NCBI GenBank assembly: GCA_023396415.1
Contig: JAEWWJ010000101.1
Span: 29,421-93,420, forward strand
Reading direction: 5' to 3'
DNA: 64,000 nt
Source: Bacteroidota bacterium
Lineage (GTDB): Bacteria; Bacteroidota; Bacteroidia; Bacteroidales; F082
Below the pieces are notes generated by a model that did no database searches, was not told the origin of the DNA, and saw only the letters and a list, made by a program, of their open reading frames with translations. A program made the translations under genes and the position numbers. The stretch's first letter is position 1. Each line of letters starts with the position of its first letter. Shown here piece by piece: positions 61,701-64,000 of the stretch.

Positions 61701-62515
61701 CGCTCAATGATAACTTCATTTCGCTCAATAGAAACCACTTCACCGGTGTCTTCATCTACAAAATCTTCGATCCATGACCGCACAACCCTGGCAGCCAACT
61801 TCCGACCTAAAACACGTTTAAGGCCTGCTTTGCTTACTTTTACTTCTTCGGCAAGGTTGAAAATCTCAAGGATGTCCTTGTCTGTTTCAAAGCCAATGGC
61901 ACGAAGGAGGGTGGTAACGGGTAATTTTTTCTTTCTGTCAATGTAGGCATACATGACGTTGTTGATATCGGTAGAGAACTCCATCCACGATCCTTTGAAA
62001 GGGATGATTCTGGCCGAATAAAGCTGGGTGCCGTTGGCATGTTTGTGCTGCCCGAAGAATACGCCTGGCGAACGATGCAATTGTGAAACCACAACGCGTT
62101 CGGCACCATTGACAACAAAAGTGCCTTTGGGTGTCATATAAGGAATCATTCCCAAATAGACATCCTGCACTATTGTTTCAAAGTCTTCATGCTCGGGATC
62201 AGTACAATAAAGCTTGAGCTTTGCTTTAAGGGGTACGCTGTAAGTAAGTCCACGCTCGATACACTCTTCAATAGTGTAACGGGGTGGATCTACGAAATAG
62301 TCAAGAAATTCGAGTACAAAATTGTTTCGAGCATCCGTGATAGGGAAATTCTCAGCGAAAACCTTGTAAAGTCCTTCTTCTTTACGGTTCTCGGTGTTGG
62401 TATCCAGTTGGAAAAAATCTTGAAAAGATTGTAGCTGGATATCCAGAAAATCCGGATATTTGATAATGTTTTTCGTGGATGCGAAACTGATTCTTTCGGA
62501 TGATTTTACTGCCAA
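58709..62515 (-). CDS. rpoB: DNA-directed RNA polymerase subunit beta
   Basis: About 1268 residues from a TTG start ([13 protein letters not shown]), matching the length of Bacteroidota RpoB. Landmarks are [20 protein letters not shown], the rifampicin region [20 protein letters not shown] with [65 protein letters not shown] and the C-terminal [20 protein letters not shown]. In the rifampicin cluster the usual D, H, R and S residues are present. The frame continues upstream to a GTG at 62578, but those 21 residues are unlike the family and include intergenic hairpin sequence. It follows rplL, with a strong hairpin in the 149-base gap. Confidence 0.97.
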   Translation of the reverse strand: [1268 protein letters not shown]

Positions 62516-62597
62516 GGTCTTAATGTTTTGGAAGCCTGTTGAGGCAGGCGGGTTAAAAATAAAAAGAAACAATATCACAAATGCAAAATAGGCGCAA

Positions 62598-62631
62598 AAC
62601 CTCTATCTCAATAAGCATTGAGATAGAGGTT
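62598..62631. other. Perfect 15-bp hairpin between rplL and rpoB
   Basis: Arms AACCTCTATCTCAAT (62598-62612) and ATTGAGATAGAGGTT (62617-62631), 4-base loop, no mismatches; GCAAA and TTTGC outside it could lengthen the stem across a two-base bulge. On the minus strand only four U and then GCGCC follow, so simple termination is unlikely. Enterobacteria have an RNase III site and partial attenuator at the same place; the parallel is suggestive. Confidence 0.7.
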
Positions 62632-62664
62632 GCTTTGCCTCATTTTTGCAGAAATCTATCCTTC

Positions 62665-63045
62665 TTACTTAACTTCAACCTCTGCACCAGCTTCTTCTAA
62701 CTGTGATTTCAGTGCATTGGCTTCGTCTTTACTGACGCCTTCTTTAACTGGTTTTGGAGCAGCATCAACCAATTCTTTGGCTTCTTTCAAACCAAGGCTG
62801 GTGAGTTCTTTTACCAATTTAACAACTGCGAGTTTCGAGGCACCAGCTGATTTCAGGATGACATCAAAAGAAGTCTTTTCTTCAACTTCAGGTGCATCAG
62901 CGCCACCACTGCCTACGGCGGCAACAGCTACAGCAGCTGCAGCGGGTTCAATTCCATATTCTTCTTTCAAAATGGTAGCTAATTCGTTGACCTCTTTTAC
63001 TGTAAGGTTTACCAATTGCTCTGCGAAAGCTTTCAAATCTGCCAT
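62665..63045 (-). CDS. rplL: Large-subunit ribosomal protein bL12 (L7/L12)
   Basis: 126 residues. The N-terminal dimerisation domain (residues 1-33: MADLKAFAEQLVNLTVKEVN) is followed by an alanine-rich hinge (AAAAVAVAAVGSGG) and the C-terminal factor-binding domain from about residue 57 (EKTSFDVILKSAGASKLAVV, KLVKELTSLGLKEAKELVD). It forms the flexible stalk that recruits translation factors. It is preceded by rplJ at 64 bases. Confidence 0.97.
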   Translation of the reverse strand: MADLKAFAEQLVNLTVKEVNELATILKEEYGIEPAAAAVAVAAVGSGGADAPEVEEKTSFDVILKSAGASKLAVVKLVKELTSLGLKEAKELVDAAPKPVKEGVSKDEANALKSQLEEAGAEVEVK

Positions 63046-63109
63046 TTTATTTACGTTTTAATAGTGATTACAAATTTTATTTTCTTTTTTGAATTCTAAT
63101 AATTCACGA

Positions 63110-63631
63110 TTATCCTTCTTTTTCGGAGAGGGTTTTGAGTATGCCGCTGAGCTTTTGCCCGCCCGATTGCAATGCGCCGATGACGTTCTTTGCTGGCGAT
63201 TGCAACAAGGCAATCAAGTCGGCAATGAGTTCGTTCTTCGATTTCACATTGATCAGGAAGTCAATTTGATGGTCGCCAATATAGGCTGCTTCTTCTATAA
63301 ATGCTGCTTTTAAAATAGGGCGTTTTGAGGTCTTGCGAAACTCTTTGATGAGTTTGGCAGGAGCATTTCCCGCTTCAGCAAACATAATTGAAGTAGCTCC
63401 TTTAAGCTCACCATACAAATCGCTCATATCAACTCCCGTACGTTCCATCGCCTTGCGCAGCAGGGCGTTTTTAACTACGAGAAGCTCAATATTGCGGCTG
63501 TAACACAAACGACGGAGCTTGGTTGTGGTTTCCGCATTTAAATCTGAAATGTCAGCCAGATAAAAATTTGGATTGGCAACCAGCTTTTCGGCTATGTTTT
63601 CAATGATCGTTAATTTTTCTTCTTTTCTCAT
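63110..63631 (-). CDS. rplJ: Large-subunit ribosomal protein uL10
   Basis: 173 residues. The N-terminal RNA-binding domain shows NFYLADISDLNAETTTKLR, RNIELLVVKNALLRKAME and GELKGATSIMFAEAGNAPAK; the C-terminal helix (LQSPAKNVIGALQSGGQKL) anchors bL12 dimers at the stalk base. It lies 22 bases downstream of rplA in the operon and shows no separate promoter. Confidence 0.96.
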   Translation of the reverse strand: MRKEEKLTIIENIAEKLVANPNFYLADISDLNAETTTKLRRLCYSRNIELLVVKNALLRKAMERTGVDMSDLYGELKGATSIMFAEAGNAPAKLIKEFRKTSKRPILKAAFIEEAAYIGDHQIDFLINVKSKNELIADLIALLQSPAKNVIGALQSGGQKLSGILKTLSEKEG

Positions 63632-63653
63632 ATCAATAACTTCCTTTTCTGTT

Positions 63654-64000
63654 TTAGATTGTTACTGATTTAAGGTCGATCTGAATTCCAGGGCTCATGG
63701 TACTCGAAACATAAATGCTTTTAACATAAGTGCCTTTTGAAGCCGAGGGTTTAAGTTTGACGATGGTTTGAATCAACTCTCTTGCGTTTTCAACCACTTT
63801 TTCTGCGTCGAAGCTCACTTTTGCAACACCGGCATGGACGATTCCATATTTATCAACTTTAAAGTCAATTTTACCGGCCTTTACTTCTTGAATAGCTTTT
63901 CCAATCTCCATTGTGACAGTACCTGTTTTGGGGTTCGGCATTAAGCCACGAGGGCCTAATATGCGACCCAAAGCACCTACCTTAGGCATCACATTGGGGG
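63654..64000 (-). CDS. rplA: Large-subunit ribosomal protein uL1, C-terminal part (cut by window edge)
   Basis: The visible 115 or so residues enter from the right edge as PNVMPKVGALGRILGPRGLM, then NPKTGTVTMEIGKAIQEVKA, GKIDFKVDKYGIVHAGVAKV and the end SIYVSSTMSPGIQIDLKSV, all standard uL1. The first half of the gene lies outside the window, so the apparent start at 63992 is not real. uL1 binds 23S rRNA at the L1 stalk and can repress its own operon. Confidence 0.95.
   Translation of the reverse strand, partial: PNVMPKVGALGRILGPRGLMPNPKTGTVTMEIGKAIQEVKAGKIDFKVDKYGIVHAGVAKVSFDAEKVVENARELIQTIVKLKPSASKGTYVKSIYVSSTMSPGIQIDLKSVTI

Noticed and set aside
1..64000. tRNA, rRNA, CRISPR arrays, insertion sequences, prophage or defence islands
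   Set aside because: I looked in all intergenic regions on both strands and found no cloverleaf-like sequence, repeat-spacer pattern, transposase or integrase frame, and no gene set resembling a defence system.

Overview
The window looks like ordinary chromosome from a member of the Bacteroidota. The evidence is two proteins with type IX secretion (T9SS) C-terminal sorting domains, the DUF4295 and DUF3467 small proteins, a DUF368-aroE operon, a two-domain FtcD, YwqK/MORN-type repeat proteins, a propeller/triple-Tyr/HTH membrane regulator, and, in front of at least eighteen transcription units, the Bacteroidota-type -7 promoter element TAnnTTTG. Base composition is moderately AT-rich and even. 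I found no tRNA, rRNA, CRISPR array, insertion sequence, integrase or prophage genes. No species can be named from the sequence alone.

Layout. 1-8.1 kb: 5' part of an LtaS-like alkaline phosphatase-superfamily membrane protein (minus strand), yggS with a DUF3108 gene, a head-GIN lipoprotein (minus), an EamA transporter, a saccharopine/lysine dehydrogenase-like oxidoreductase with a TrmH-type methyltransferase, and a TrkH potassium channel. 8.4-19 kb: a DhaL/FakA-DegV fusion, RlmF (minus), a membrane AraC regulator next to a 1455-residue T9SS-exported adhesin-like protein, then a degraded stretch holding a GC-rich hairpin element, a mini-ORF resembling a bare lipoprotein signal, a VOC protein and a frameshifted small membrane gene. 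19-28 kb: a large transmembrane one-component regulator that overlaps, tail to tail, a minus-strand operon reading TPR protein, aldehyde dehydrogenase, DUF368 lipid-carrier translocase, aroE and an atypical NRAMP-family transporter.

28-45 kb: glmM, a small basic protein, recR (minus), a MORN-repeat secreted protein, hutI-ftcD-marC (histidine breakdown), rpmG-DUF4295-ftsY-rimO (translation and protein targeting), a second MORN-repeat protein with a thioesterase, pruA, and a minus-strand group (small lipoprotein, alpha/beta hydrolase, dgt, tsaD). 45-54 kb: three tightly coupled plus-strand genes, TamB-like protein, T9SS cargo protein and AddA/RecB-like helicase-nuclease. 54-64 kb: the minus-strand transcription/translation operon rplA (partial), rplJ, rplL, rpoB, rpoC and DUF3467.

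Most of the window is housekeeping. The observations most worth a second look are: (1) an NRAMP-family protein in which both metal-binding motifs are replaced; (2) a U-tract-less hairpin at each of the three junctions rplL/rpoB, rpoB/rpoC and rpoC/DUF3467, two of them with perfect 15-bp stems; (3) a small membrane gene broken only by a 7-A run; (4) an orphan terminator in front of glmM that suggests an unannotated small transcript; (5) a fatty-acid-kinase-like DhaL domain fused to a DegV lipid-binding domain. I saw no convincing new defence or mobile system.
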